Shown here: positions 34,256-45,773 of the stretch, piece after piece
How positions within the stretch are numbered: the first letter of the stretch is position 1
How the letters are laid out: each line of letters begins with the position of its first letter
Assembly: GCA_946902985.2 (NCBI GenBank)
Contig: OX336391.1
Span: 146,261,074 to 146,325,073 of the forward strand
DNA length: 64,000 nt
Direction of reading: 5' to 3'
Origin: Meconema thalassinum
Lineage: Eukaryota > Arthropoda > Insecta > Orthoptera > Tettigoniidae
The notes under the pieces: generated by a model
The model's database searches: none
Seen by the model: the letters and a program-made list of their open reading frames with translations, nothing else
Told to the model about the DNA's origin: nothing
Position numbers and translations under genes: made by a program

Positions 34256-34834
34256 TTGATCAGGAGTGGTTTTACTAAATTGTGTTATTCTTGTTGGGGT
34301 ATTTACTGTAGGTTTCAGTCCATAGGAAATTAGTAACTGTGTTAATAATTCACAATTTCTATCAAATTTTAAGAAATCCACATTTACATCCCCACAAATT
34401 ATTATATCAAAATTTACTTTGCTCATCTTATTGAAAAACAATGATAATTTATCTATAAATAAAAGAATCTTTCCTGACGGAGAACGATATACGCATACAA
34501 TTATTAACTTAAACTGCTGTATTTTTACGGCAGAGAATTCAAAATCCTGTTCCATAATTAGATAATCATAAGCTGTTAACTGTTCATGATCTAAATTATT
34601 TCTTAAGAAGATACAAGTACCACCATGGCTAAAATTAGATCTAGGGTATTTACTAGCTTGTAAATACCCTGGGAATTGAATAAATTCGAGTTGTTCCTCT
34701 TTCAGCCAATGTTCTGAAATACATAGTGCTGAGATGTCTTTAAGTTCATTTTTAAGCATTAGATTTATGTAATCAATTTTATTATAGAGAGACTGAACAT
34801 TCTGGTGGTAAATTTTAATTTGTTTATTTTGCAA
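34256..34834 (-). pseudogene. LINE2 ORF2, apurinic-type endonuclease
   Basis: From ATG 34834: IYHQNVQSLYNKIDYI (N motif), LCISEHWL (E motif), GGTCIFLRNNL, VYRSPSG (Y motif), IIICGDVNVDFL (GD-N-D motif), TRITQFSKTTPDQ. All catalytic positions of the EEP endonuclease fold can be followed, and the segment is uninterrupted, so ORF2 decay is concentrated in the RT part. The start lies ~150 bp after ORF1. Confidence 0.88.
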
Positions 34835-34985
34835 GCTTGTGTTGGTGATTTATTTACATTATTATTATTATTATCATCGTAATTGTTATTATTATTGTTG
34901 CTAGACAAATCCGAAATACCATTGTTCCACTCAGTTAAATTTGACATCGAAAGATCTGAATGCCAAACCTCACGTTTGGCTTCTT
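34835..34985. mobile_element. LINE2 spacer between ORF1 and ORF2
   Basis: AT-rich with an imperfect (ATT/TTA)n run near 34857-34902. No coding signal. Confidence 0.6.
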
Positions 34986-35933
34986 TTACAAGTTTCCCTG
35001 CTTCCACTTTAAAGATATTACTGTTGAACTATTCTTACCATTTGAATTAACAATTTTGCAGATTTCATCACTAAGATACTCTTTTCCTATCCTATTTAAG
35101 TGTAGGCCATATCGAGTGTGGAACTTCCTGTCTAATTTACTTACATCTATAATTTGGACATTTGGAAAACTCTTACAAATTTTTCCATCTGTAGCCTCTA
35201 TTTCTACATTTACACATGATTTGGGAATTAAATCGTATCTCTGCGGAATGTTTACAATAATGACATTTGTGTTATGCATGGATGGCAATATACCGTTTAA
35301 ATCTTTGATTACCTTTTTAGTCTCGTTTCTATAGACGTCGTTTGCTCCAGCAATGATTACTGCATAGTCCTTTGAAGTGAGGCTCGCACACTCTCCTACC
35401 ATCCCGTTTGTGACCGCTGCAATGGGTACTCCTGGCTTTACTGTCGAAGTGACCTCCATTTCTCCGCTTCTCTTCAATACACTTGCTGCTACATCTCGCC
35501 CGTGACTCTCCGCAAATGTTCGCATCTTCCTGGATTTTCTCTTTATCACTTTCTTCTTTTCTTCTTGAAGAAAGTCATCATTTTCTTCGACAAGCGCTCC
35601 AAATGAATTTGAGACGGGAATTTCAGTTACATGTAATGGCCTAAGCTTATTCAATCTCACACTACCAGCAACCACTGTCGACCAAGTTTCCTTGCTTTCC
35701 TCTCTGTTTCATTTTAATTTATTCAACTCTTCCATTAACTTAGCAATATCTTCCTTTAGCAGCTTTATAATTTCATCTTTTGAGGGCAGTTCGTTTCTCA
35801 GGTTATGTCATTCGCATGACGGTACCGGTAGGCCTATATTACGACAATCGGTTTCACTTTTCTCCTCACTCAATTTTACCTGAGATCTTGTGATTATTTT
35901 ATTTGCATTTTTTACTTTTATTTGCACGAGCAT
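34986..35933 (-). pseudogene. LINE2 ORF1 with coiled coil and SGNH/esterase-like domain
   Basis: Begins near ATG 35933. The N-terminal part has a coiled coil (DEIIKLLKEDIAKLMEELNK), with stop codons near 35810 and 35705. From 35675 the frame is open: KDYAVIIAGANDVYRNETKK (the G-x-N-D block of SGNH hydrolases), NVIIVNIPQRYDL, and YGLHLNRIGKEYLSDEIC (the D/H-x-x-H-type block, here LHLN). An esterase-like ORF1 is a known feature of many CR1-group LINEs, which supports the clade call. Two stops make it non-functional. Confidence 0.8.
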
Positions 35934-38590
35934 AAATCCGTAACGGTTACACTACCTGGCGAGACACTAACACTGTTAACTGACGACATACTAGAGATCT
36001 AAGTTACCCTAGATGTTTATACCAAATTACACTAAATTTATATTAATTATTACTACCGTGGTACTTAACACACTTTTCATGTGTTTTTTAAATTTTATTT
36101 GTCATGATAGGTTGTTAAATTGATTGAGGCATGTTTTTGTATTCCTTAAGGGTACTTTAAAAAGAACATAACGTCACCGTGAGTGCAAACTATCTCTCAG
36201 ACACTTTTAAAAATAAATGAACACGTGTGTAAAGTTACCCCACCCTTGGGGTTACTTTACACAGACATGCACTTATCACGGCGTTTGGCTATACAGCCTC
36301 ACAAGGGGTTACTTGACACATGCCTGGAACTTTTCATTGGAAAGATAACACTCATTTGAAGTAAAGAGGATACTTTCATAGCTTAATTGAATTGTCTGAA
36401 TACATTATAAAATAAATTAAACGTGTGTCAAACGTTTAATTTTATGTTTGTAGAAAATAAAAATAAAAAAAATGCTGCTGAAGTGTTGGTCGTAGAAAGG
36501 TACTGCGCCCGAAGAAACCCATCAGTACTTATATCCACAGCTCGAAAAAGGATTGCAGACATGTAAGTTACCCAGCTCACAAACTTGCCATGCCTACTAA
36601 GTAAAATTGGGAATTTCAGGAACATACAGGATAAATATTATTCGTAAAGAAAATAGTACTACTAGACAAGGTACAAATTTCTACTATCATTTACATTTAG
36701 AGCAAATCGAGAAACTCCGATCTCGAGGGGTGATAAGGTTTAATCTATAGTGAGCGCCTGTATCTATACCTCGTAGTACTATTTTCGACGATGACGACAA
36801 TAAAAACGGTATCAGTTTAGATAAAAGTTGACTAAGTCGCTAAAAAGCGCCAGCCGTTTATTAAGCTAATAAAACAAGTATAAAAACTGGCTTCCTTCCT
36901 TAATATTGTGTCTCCCTGACACTTCAACAAAAATAACTGCAAAAATAAATTTGCACGTGGCATTTTATATAGTTAGAAAATGTGAAACGGCGTGTTACTA
37001 AGTATTGCCCTATTTTATACAGGACCGCTTCAACTATGAACCGTAGTTCCATATCTAATCAAAATGTATTCATGAACTGTGTGCATATATACATTCCTTA
37101 AGAATCTCTCAAATTTTACACTTCATAACGTCGAAGATTAAATTTTCTTCCTCCAATAAGTCTTTCATCTACTCAATTTTCTTAAACATCAAATATCCAA
37201 ACATACACCGCAACTATCGTGTTGAAAGTAATAAATACTCGTCATAATCAATTGAACATAAGTGACAAACATTTAAGCTAAGCACTGTTCCTTTTATACC
37301 TTTGTCTATTTATCATGAAATACTGAACTAAGTTCTGAAATTCTTTACTGAGTTAACAATCTTCTGATAAACGTGAATACTGGACGTGCACGGCATTAAC
37401 CTTCGTTTCCACACTCCTCCTTCAATATTATACAACAATTACTTTTTCTCTTAAACACCCTGTACAGAATCTTCCTTCAAGACACTCACATAACTTCACA
37501 ATTATTGCAATCAATACTAGAAAAACTTAGAGACTCCTCCGCCTCCCTTCGTAAAATTACGTAACTCCTTTTACGTTTATATCTCCTTAATTTGCACGGT
37601 AATTCAACTATAAACTTCCACTTCAATACATATACTTCCTTTACTTTAACATTTCTCCTCTATCCTGATATAACTTCGCCTCGTGCTTATAATTTCATTT
37701 CTGCAATAAATCTCTGTACTTTCACTTTCTGATCACCCTGTGATTTAACTTTGTTAACTTTCTTTTTCACGTGTTTAAATTCAGCTTTACATTTTATTAC
37801 AACTTTTCCAAGAAATATCAGTAAATATTCATATTCTTAACAAAAGATATAAGTTTGACTTCTTTCCATGAATATATTTGTTTAACAAATTCATCTATGC
37901 TTTTTAACGCTCTAAATCTCATTAGACATATGTGTATAAGCTTTTCGTAATACTTTCGTTCATAATAAATTTCTGACACTCGAATCAACATCATGAGTTG
38001 TCGAAATATTCTTTACACTTCGTGACGTTACTTCTTAAATATGCTGTACTTAGATTTGCTCCAATAAACTTCCTTTAACTTCAATTACAATCTTACTCCT
38101 TCTTTACTTCGTTCAACGTTCTATTCCTTTTAAATAGTTCACTCTACATTCTTTCAAATAATTTGCTTCATATTCCTCTAAACAATTCATTTATATTCTT
38201 TTAAATAATTTGCTTTCCTCTAAGCAATTTGTTTTAAATTCCTCTGAACAATTCATTTATATTCCATCGCTGCGATAAAACAGATTTAATTAAATTAAAT
38301 CTAACGCAAATATGAAAAATATTACACGATTTTACTTTAATATAACTTTACTGTTAATAGCATCATCATGCCAAAATTTCGTCCAAGTGACTGAAATTTT
38401 CAAGAACAAGGCAAATAACTCCGTAGAAAAATACGAAAAATCACTATAACAAGATCTACACAAATTTAATTACTTTGACAAAATTATACGTTTTAAATAA
38501 TGCAGTTAAAAAATTACTGTTGAAAATACTGTTAAAAATGCGGTGGAAAAATATGCGGTTGAAAAATATGCGGTTGGTCAATTGGATAAT
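35934..38590. other. unassigned AT-rich DNA
   Basis: No coding frame or known transposon recognised. Contains a near-perfect inverted repeat at 36225-36262 (see separate entry) and short TTTAAATAATTTGCTT-like local repeats at about 38105-38265. Confidence 0.4.
36225..36262. repeat. 38-bp inverted repeat with the TGTGTAAAGTTACCCC motif
   Basis: TGTGTAAAGTTACCCC and GGGGTTACTTTACACA face each other across 6 bp (15 of 16 pairs). The motif recurs near 40216 (GTGTAAAGTTACCCC) and 40612 (TGTGTAAAGTAACCCC). Confidence 0.7.
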
Positions 38591-39858
38591 CACAGAACAT
38601 AACTACAATTCTACATGATAAAAGACAATTTCTTCACTACCTTGTGTGTTGGCTTCTGGACTGTTGAAATACCTGCATCTCTGCTCCCAAACCAAACTTG
38701 TCGTGTTCCATAGCATCGCCCACAGCTATGAAGACCGGTTTGTGACAGAACCAGCTGGACTCGTGGTGAATGACCTCGCCGTGAACAGCTCCGCCACCTC
38801 TCCTTTCTCCGTACACTGCAAGTAGGCCGGCTTCGATTCTCCATCTCTTCAGAATAGACATCGGGTTTCTTCAGAATAGACATCACGGTGTAATATTGTC
38901 GTTTATGCAAGCGTTTTCGTATCTCAAGATGTGTTAAAACTCTCGTAGAAATGTATGAGTTTTGCTCGGTGATGTTGCGCTTTGCGTAGATATTTGTAGC
39001 GCCTTTCATGTTAGTGAATCTGGAATTCAACTGGCATCCTTGTAGTCTTCACTTCCCTATGCTTTTGCTTAGCACATGGTAATATTCATATTTCTGACAA
39101 TGTAATTGAGACCTCCCCGTTGCTGACTTTTAACTAGCATTTTCAATACAATGTTCAAATAAGCTTTTACACGTAGAAATACTGAATAGCTTCTCGTCGA
39201 AATGTTTTAAGCTATGTGGATAACTTGCTCCTAAGTTACTGTAAGTTCTGGAATTGCACTCTACTTTGCTCCCAACTTTTATGAACCGTAGCACTATTAT
39301 AAAAGAATACTCGTTTCTGCTCGAGGTCTTGTCTCGTTCAAATCTCAAATTGGAAAGAACTCTCTCGTCCTGTGCTCCGCAGTCCTCAAGTTCCATTCTC
39401 TCTGCCTCTCCTCTCGTGGTGTGACGTAACTCCTACCACCTCTCCTCACTTCAGTCCGCAGTTCGACCTTCGTCTCTTCCCCTCTCTCATGACGTAACTC
39501 TCGCTTCAAGTGGCGTGATGTTTCTCGTAATATGGACCTCCCACATTCATATAATGGAATACATGTTCATCTTTAAATCATTCCTACTTTCTTGCCTTTT
39601 ATAAATGCATAAAATCTATAGTATTTCACTCATTTCCATACAGTTTTTTCCATATTTCTTAAATTTTTAATAAATAATTTTTCTTATCCACTCATTTACT
39701 TTCTGGGGTCTTGGTTCATCTCCAGATCAGTTCTTGAGTAATGACCTTCAATAAATTATGGCACAGTACCAAACTTTGTTTTTACAGGAGCCTAAGGCAT
39801 CTTTAACAGAAATGTCACGTTAATAGGCTCTATATTTACATCAGTGACTGCAAGTAGC
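38591..39858. other. unassigned, moderately GC-richer segment
   Basis: Two overlapping minus-strand frames (139 codons at 38611-39030 and 74 codons at 38637-38861) exist. Neither resembles a family I know, and they overlap each other, so no gene is called. An 18-bp direct repeat (TTCTTCAGAATAGACATC) lies near 38850-38885. Confidence 0.35.
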
Positions 39859-40560
39859 TGGTTTTGGAAATTTTGAGTAAAATGCCTGTTAATACAAGAC
39901 TCTGCGAGCTGTACGAGTAGAAGCCCGTATTTGTGTTTTTCTATTTCACTCCTTTGGATATTAACTGCAGCTATAAATGCACTGTACATTGTTAAGTTGA
40001 AGAGAAACTTTAATTTCTATGACATGGTCATATTTTACTAGATGTTCTAATTTGTAACAAATACATTTCCCTGAAGACTAGAGAGGCGGGAGGTGGATGT
40101 GGAACATGTTTCCTTGTTGAGTCGCATTACTAGGCTCTTACTAATCCGCAGCTCTCAAATACTCTGGGATTCAAATATGAAATAGTAAACACTGGCTTTT
40201 TTTGTCAAACAGACTGTGTAAAGTTACCCCCCTCCAAAGGCCGCGTCATGCACCTTCGGTTATTTTAGGCTTCCTAGTAATGTGACTCAACAAGTAAACA
40301 TGTTCCACATCCAATTTCCGCCACTCTAGTCTTTAGGGAAATTGATTTGTCACAAATTAGAACATCTATACAAACATATGACTGTCATAGAAATGAAAGT
40401 TTCTATACAACTTACCATATGTACAGATACTCAAGTGCACTAAGCTGCAATTATTATTCAAAGGAGTGAAATAAAATAACACAAACACGGGTTTCTTACT
40501 AGTACTGCCCACTGCGTCTAGTATAAACCGGCATTTTACTCAAAACTTCCAAAACCAACC
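39859..40560. repeat. large imperfect palindrome (~300-bp arms), foldback-type
   Basis: The left arm starts TGGTTTTGGAAATTTTGAG and ends near 40135 (GTTGAGTCGCATTACTAGGC). The right arm starts near 40266 (CTTCCTAGTAATGTGACTC) and ends CTCAAAACTTCCAAAACCA near 40557. Arms align along their length with indels; the loop is ~130 bp and carries GTGTAAAGTTACCCC. No coding. Confidence 0.8.
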
Positions 40561-40775
40561 ACGTGTAGTGCTCAAAAGATTTTAGCGAAAAGTGTGTTAA
40601 GTTACCCGGTCTGTGTAAAGTAACCCCAGTTGACGGTACCTAAATGAATTAATCTAATTACCTACCAATAAAGAAGAATGTGAAAAACGTATATCTTCCA
40701 ATCGGGTGTAATCTCGTTAAAGCACCACTGCTCTACTTGGTTCAAACAGTGATTGAAGAAGTCACCAAATCTTTG

Positions 40776-41163
40776 GCTTGCCACGGTGGGTGAGTGGTTA
40801 TAGTGTCGGACTACCAACCCCAAGATTGCAGGTTCGCCCCTGGCCATGGTAAGTGATTTTTGAAGGCGACAAAAATCACGATACTCATGTCATACGTTGT
40901 TGGCATGTTAAAGAACCCATTTGAATTCAGTAGGCCGTGTTCAATGGCAAAATTAATCTCGGGATTTTCCGCCAACACAAAGTTCCTCCATTCTCTACTT
41001 GAAAGCGCTATAGTGTCAAGGAGTTTAGATAGCCTATCTAACCTCCTTGACTTTCATAGCGTTCAAAGGAACGACGAAATTCGACATGCAAGCTACCCTC
41101 TGGGTGTCAATTAACAAAGCTTGCACCAGGCACCCGAGGCCATACGATATTATTATTATTATT
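40776..41163 (+). repeat. tRNA-derived SINE (388 bp) with perfect 12-bp TSD and ATT tail
   Basis: ACCAAATCTTTG occurs at 40764-40775 and 41164-41175. Head: GGTGGGTGAGTGGTTATAGTG (A box) and GCAGGTTCGCCCCTGGCC (B box). The body has GGCGACAAAAATCACG and GGCATGTTAAAGAACCC, and the 3' end CATACGATATTATTATT. Not the same family as the other SINEs here. Confidence 0.9.
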
Positions 41164-41175
41164 ACCAAATCTTTG

Positions 41176-41540
41176 CATACACGTTCCCACAACTTAGTTT
41201 AGGTTTATTAAATTATCAATAAGAATTTATAAATACTATCAATATTCCATATTTCACTTGACCTAAGGAAAGTAACTTTATAGATTTTATACCTCTGTTA
41301 TAATATTTTACCACTTTTATCAAACACGTCTCTAAAGAGAACTTCAAATATCCCTACATGGAATACAAAAATTCTCAGATCTTAATATTTTGCCGAAAGG
41401 TACTTGGAAGACACAATTTGACGATATTGCTAGCAACTTCGCCCCGCAGATGACTAATAGCCTGGGCACGGTCTAGGAGACACTGTAAGACTATTATAGG
41501 AATGTATTTTAACACAAATCAGATAATCTTATCTTATCTA
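41176..41540. other. no feature recognised
   Basis: AT-rich unique-looking DNA before the Helitron. Confidence 0.4.
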
Positions 41541-41560
41541 TCTATATATATAAAGCTCAA

Positions 41561-41565
<5 letters not shown>

Positions 41566-41591
<26 letters not shown>

Positions 41592-41592
41592 T
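41566..41592 (+). repeat. (TCTG)n microsatellite
   Basis: Tandem TCTG near the 5' end of Helitron F. Confidence 0.9.
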
Positions 41593-42923
41593 ATGTGTAC
41601 AAATCCACACCGTTTCACCGATCTGAACCAAAATTTGTATACTTACCCTTCGGATCCCTGCGGGTAACCCTGTCCACTTGAAATTTCCGACAGACCACCC
41701 CATTCCCTGCATTTAGGCCCTTTGTCCCAAATCTACACCGTTTCACCGATCTCAACCAAAATTTGTATACTTACCCTATGTAACCCTGTGAATAACACTG
41801 TCCACTTAAAATTTCGGACAGACCACCCCATTTCCTGCATTTAGGCCCTTTGGCAAACTTCTACACTGTTTCACCGATCCGAACCAAAATTTGTATACTT
41901 ACCCTTTGCAACCCTGCGCGTAACCCTGTCCACTTTAAATTTCGGACAGACCAACCCAATCTCTGCATTTAGGCCCTTTGTTCCAAATCTACACCGTTTT
42001 ACCGATCAGAACCAAAATGTGTATACTTACCCTTTGCAACCCTGCGGGTAACCCTGTCCACTTTAAATTTCGGACAGTCCAACCCAATCTCTGCATTTAG
42101 GCCCTTTGGTCCAAATCTACACCGTTTCACCGATCAGAACCAAAATTTGTATACTTACCCTTTGGTACCCTGCGAGTAACACTGTCTGCTTGAAATTGCG
42201 GACAGACCACTCCATTCCCGGAAAGTGGACAGGGTCCGTCCCAAAGGCAATGGAAAAAAGGGGTAAAACCAGACCCGCTCAGAATAGCTTGCTCATTCAT
42301 CGCGAGGTCACATGAGAAAAATGTCCAGACCCCGCCGTGTTACCTGTTATTGCTGACTATGCTGATGTCCATACAGGGTCTTTGCTCAAACCGCTGTAGT
42401 GTTACGAAAGAATGAGTGATTCACCGGTCAATGTGAATAGGACCGGGAACCCCCCCGAACGTCTGTCATCATATATCGTCATCATCTGCGATATTCTCAG
42501 CTACGTGCAGCTTGGACCAGAGCAGTACTCGATAAGCTCTTTCACTACACGCATCGAGTATAGGCCTAGGCCAGAATATAACGTTCAGACTTTGGAAGAC
42601 ATCGAAGGTAGTAATCTGAATTACCTATATCAGATTTAAAATTACACCATGTTCGTTTAGTAGCCATTTTTCATTACCTTATTATTATCATAAGGGCAAA
42701 TGACCTAGATGTTACACCCTTTATACCACTAATCACCACACACAATAAGTCTTCATCGCCTGTGAATTTTGAAATATTTCTTTCTATCACGGTAGTTTGT
42801 AAGTTTGTCGTGTCAATTCAACAGTAGTTTTCATTACCATCCTCATCAAAAGGGCAAATGACCTAGATGTTACGTCCATTATACTACTAAGTAACACCAC
42901 AGTCTTCATCGCCTGTGATTTTT

Positions 42924-42987
42924 AGCCTACTTTTCACATTTTGCAAAAATGAGGAAAAAGTAGACTTATGAGATCGGGCAAATGTGT

Positions 42988-43021
<34 letters not shown>

Positions 43022-44363
43022 CTGTCTGTCTGTACTTCTGTCTGTCTGTCTGTCTGGCTGTGTGTGTGTCCCCCCCTATCAACTCCTAAACGGCTGCAGC
43101 AAACGAAACAAAATTTGGTAGGAGTAAAGATCTATACCTGAATATCTCACGGCCATATTTGAAAATGATGTCAGTGCTACCAACTGCTAAAAAATCGCAA
43201 TTGAAATTTGAGCTCCATGTTGGATATCTTGGAAAGTATGAATGGGAGCTATTTCAAAAGTGGCACACGTACAGATCATAATATTTCAGTTTAATTTCCA
43301 GGAGGCCAAACATGGCAGTGTTGCCAAATGATTATAAGCCTCCTGATAGGTCCAATTTTTAAATGCATATAACTTCTACACTATCAAGCGGAATTCAACC
43401 AAATTTCGTATGTTGTATGTGTACATAACCAGATATGACTGAGCGTATTCTTAAGACCTACCAGGGCTGCCAACTGTTATTAAATGCTCCTAATTTATTT
43501 TATCCAAATACCAATATATCAGAAAGTATGCAAGCCGACAGCTTTAAACTATGCACACGTATAGTACCTGACATTCTATATTAAGTTGGAGTAACTTATA
43601 TACGTCAGTGCTACCAACATGATTCTAAGCCTGCTGACAGGTCCACCTTTAAATACATAAAACTTCCATACTATCATTTGGATTTCAACCAAATTTCGTA
43701 TGTGCTATGTGTACCATAACAGATATGACTATGCGTATTCTAAGGAGCAACCAGGGCTGCCAACTGTTAATATGTGCTGTCCCTATTTTTGTTACCCTAA
43801 TATCAATATATCAGAAAGTATGCAAGCCAATAGCTCTAAACTTTGCACACGTATTGTACCTGGCATTTTAGACGAATTTGGAGTAACTAATATACGTCAG
43901 TGCTGCCAACATGATTCTAAGCCTGCTGATAGGTCCAATTTTAAAATGCATGTAACTTCTATACTAACTAATGGATTTCATTCAAAATTGGCACAACAAT
44001 AGATCATATTACTTCAGATTATTTCTGACCAAGATATGCATGACATTGTTGCCAACATGATTTTACGCGCGCTGTTAGATCCAATGTTTAACTGCATGTA
44101 ACGTCCATGCTATCTAGTGGACTTCAACCAAATTCTGTATTTAGTACCGTAAGAGACGGAACTAAGAATATATTCAGTCATCAGGGCTGCCAACTGTAGT
44201 GCTCTATTAGGATACATTATGCCAGGTATACAGTATTTCGAACTAATTGGAAATTTCGATATTAGCAACTTAATTTCGTCATTATTCTAGATAGGTTCAT
44301 ATTCTGTAGAATAATCATTGGCATGGAAAGTAGGCTGTGTAGTTCTTAACGGAACTTCTTGTT
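42924..44363 (+). mobile_element. Helentron/HINE-like element, copy C (1440 bp)
   Basis: AGCCTACTTTTC hairpin (pairing with AAAAAGTAG), TCTG microsatellite, AAACGGCTGCAGCAA, and the terminal TAGGCTGTGTAGTTC / GGAACTTCTTGTT hairpin. It is inserted in a Helitron F repeat unit: neighbouring uninterrupted units read GTGATTTTAAAAATGTG. The body has GCYRCCAA boxes at 43176, 43320, 43466, 43610, 43756, 43902, 44048 and 44186 (144-146 bp apart, last 138). The body sequence is not obviously related to A or D; the ends are. Confidence 0.75.
42986..43070 (+). repeat. (TCTG)n microsatellite in copy C
   Basis: Interrupted TCTG run beside the terminal hairpin. Confidence 0.9.
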
Positions 44364-45773
44364 AAAATGTGTATTTCCATTAGTTTGTAAGTTTGATATA
44401 TCCGTTCAGTAGTAGTCGTCTTCATTATCATCCTCATCAAAGGGGAAAATGACCTAGATGTTACGTCCATTATACTACTAAGCAACACCAGAGTCTACCT
44501 AGCCTGTGATTTTAAAAATGTGTATTTCCTTTAGTTCGTAAGTTTGATATACCCGTTCAGTAGTAGTCGTCTTCATTATCATCCTCATCAAAGGAGCAAA
44601 TGACCTAGATGTTACGTCCATTATACTACTAAGCAACACCAGAGTCTACCTAGCCTGTGATTTTAAAAATGTGTATTTCCTTTAGTTCGTAAGTTTGATA
44701 TACCCGTTCAGTAGTAATCGTCTTCATTATCATCCTCATCAAAGGGCCAAATGACCTAGATGTTACGTCCATTATACTACTAAGCAACACCAAGCCAGTG
44801 ATTTTAAAAATATGTATTTCCATTAGTTTGTAAGTTTGATATACCCGTTCAGTAGTAGTCGTCTTCATTATCATCCTCATCAAAGGGGCAAATGACCTAG
44901 ATGTTACGTCCATTATACTACTAAGCAACACCAGAGTCTACCTAGCCTGTGATTTTAAAAATACGTATTTCCATTAGTTTGTAAGTTTGATATACCCGTT
45001 CAGTAGTAGTAGTAGTAGTCTTCATTGTGATCCTCATCAAAAGGGCAAATGACCTCTCATTCCTTTAAAGTATCAATTATTCCCATTCGTTGATAAGTTA
45101 CATGTGCCAGTAGTCGCTTCTATGTTCATCATCACTATGTAGAAGATGTTTTGCGTCAGAAGAAAAGACAACTGGATGCTCAGGAACGTTAACGATATAT
45201 CGACTGCGAAATCTGGAAGCTTCTCTTTGAGGAATTGCTTCAGACATTTATCGTACAGTTTAAACCTTAACAAGACGAAACTTTTAACCAGATAGCGATC
45301 TAAGTGGGAGCTTTTTGGCAAAAAATAATCAAGTCTTTCCCGAAATGTGAGTCCTAAAAATAACTTTTTCCATTATTTTCTAAGTTTCATATGTCAGTTA
45401 TGTAGTAATTTTCAATATCATCCTGATCAGTAGGGCAAATTACCTAGATGTTACGCCCTCAACGTCATTTGGGGTAAATGACCTAGATTTTAAGTCCATT
45501 ATATTTCTAATCACCACCACATAAAGTCTTCTACGACTGAGATGTCACGAATTCTGGGACCGCTAACGACATATCTCGACTCGGACTGAAGACAAATATC
45601 ACGAGAATGATCATTATTTTACAGAGCCTTCCCATAGTGACTTAAGTATAAACATTGTCACTGGGTTTGATAATGTAAGAAATGAATACATAAATATAAT
45701 TTATGACGTTGAGTGTTAAGGAGACTGAAATATTATCATCTTTCCACCGGGCGAAGCCGGGTACTACTGCTAG

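Larger units (their letters stand above)
41541..45773 (+). mobile_element. non-autonomous Helitron F, carrying copy C
   Basis: 5' end TCTATATATATAAAGCTC after an A; 3' end with a GC-rich hairpin (ACCGGGC GAA GCCGGGT, one mismatch) 7 bp before CTAG and then T. Interior: a TCTG microsatellite, five ~130-bp units (CACCGTTTCACCGATC ... CTGTCCACTT) at 41610-42240, and ~150-bp units (AATGACCTAGATGTTACG) at 42690-42900 and 44390-45060, interrupted by copy C. No helicase. The unit at 44481-45058 can read as repeated short minus-strand frames but these are by-products. Confidence 0.75.

Noticed and set aside
38611..39030. 139-codon minus-strand frame as a gene
   Set aside because: No motif, overlaps another equally plausible frame, and no splice or promoter signals support it.
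40800..40850. True tRNA gene
   Set aside because: A- and B-box-like motifs are present but no cloverleaf closes, and a perfect target duplication with an ATT tail shows a SINE. The same applies to the heads at 10919, 34255, 52152, 55670 and 58614.
44650..44931. 93-codon minus-strand frame with an internal repeated peptide
   Set aside because: It is a translation of the ~150-bp tandem units in Helitron F, whose length happens to keep frame.
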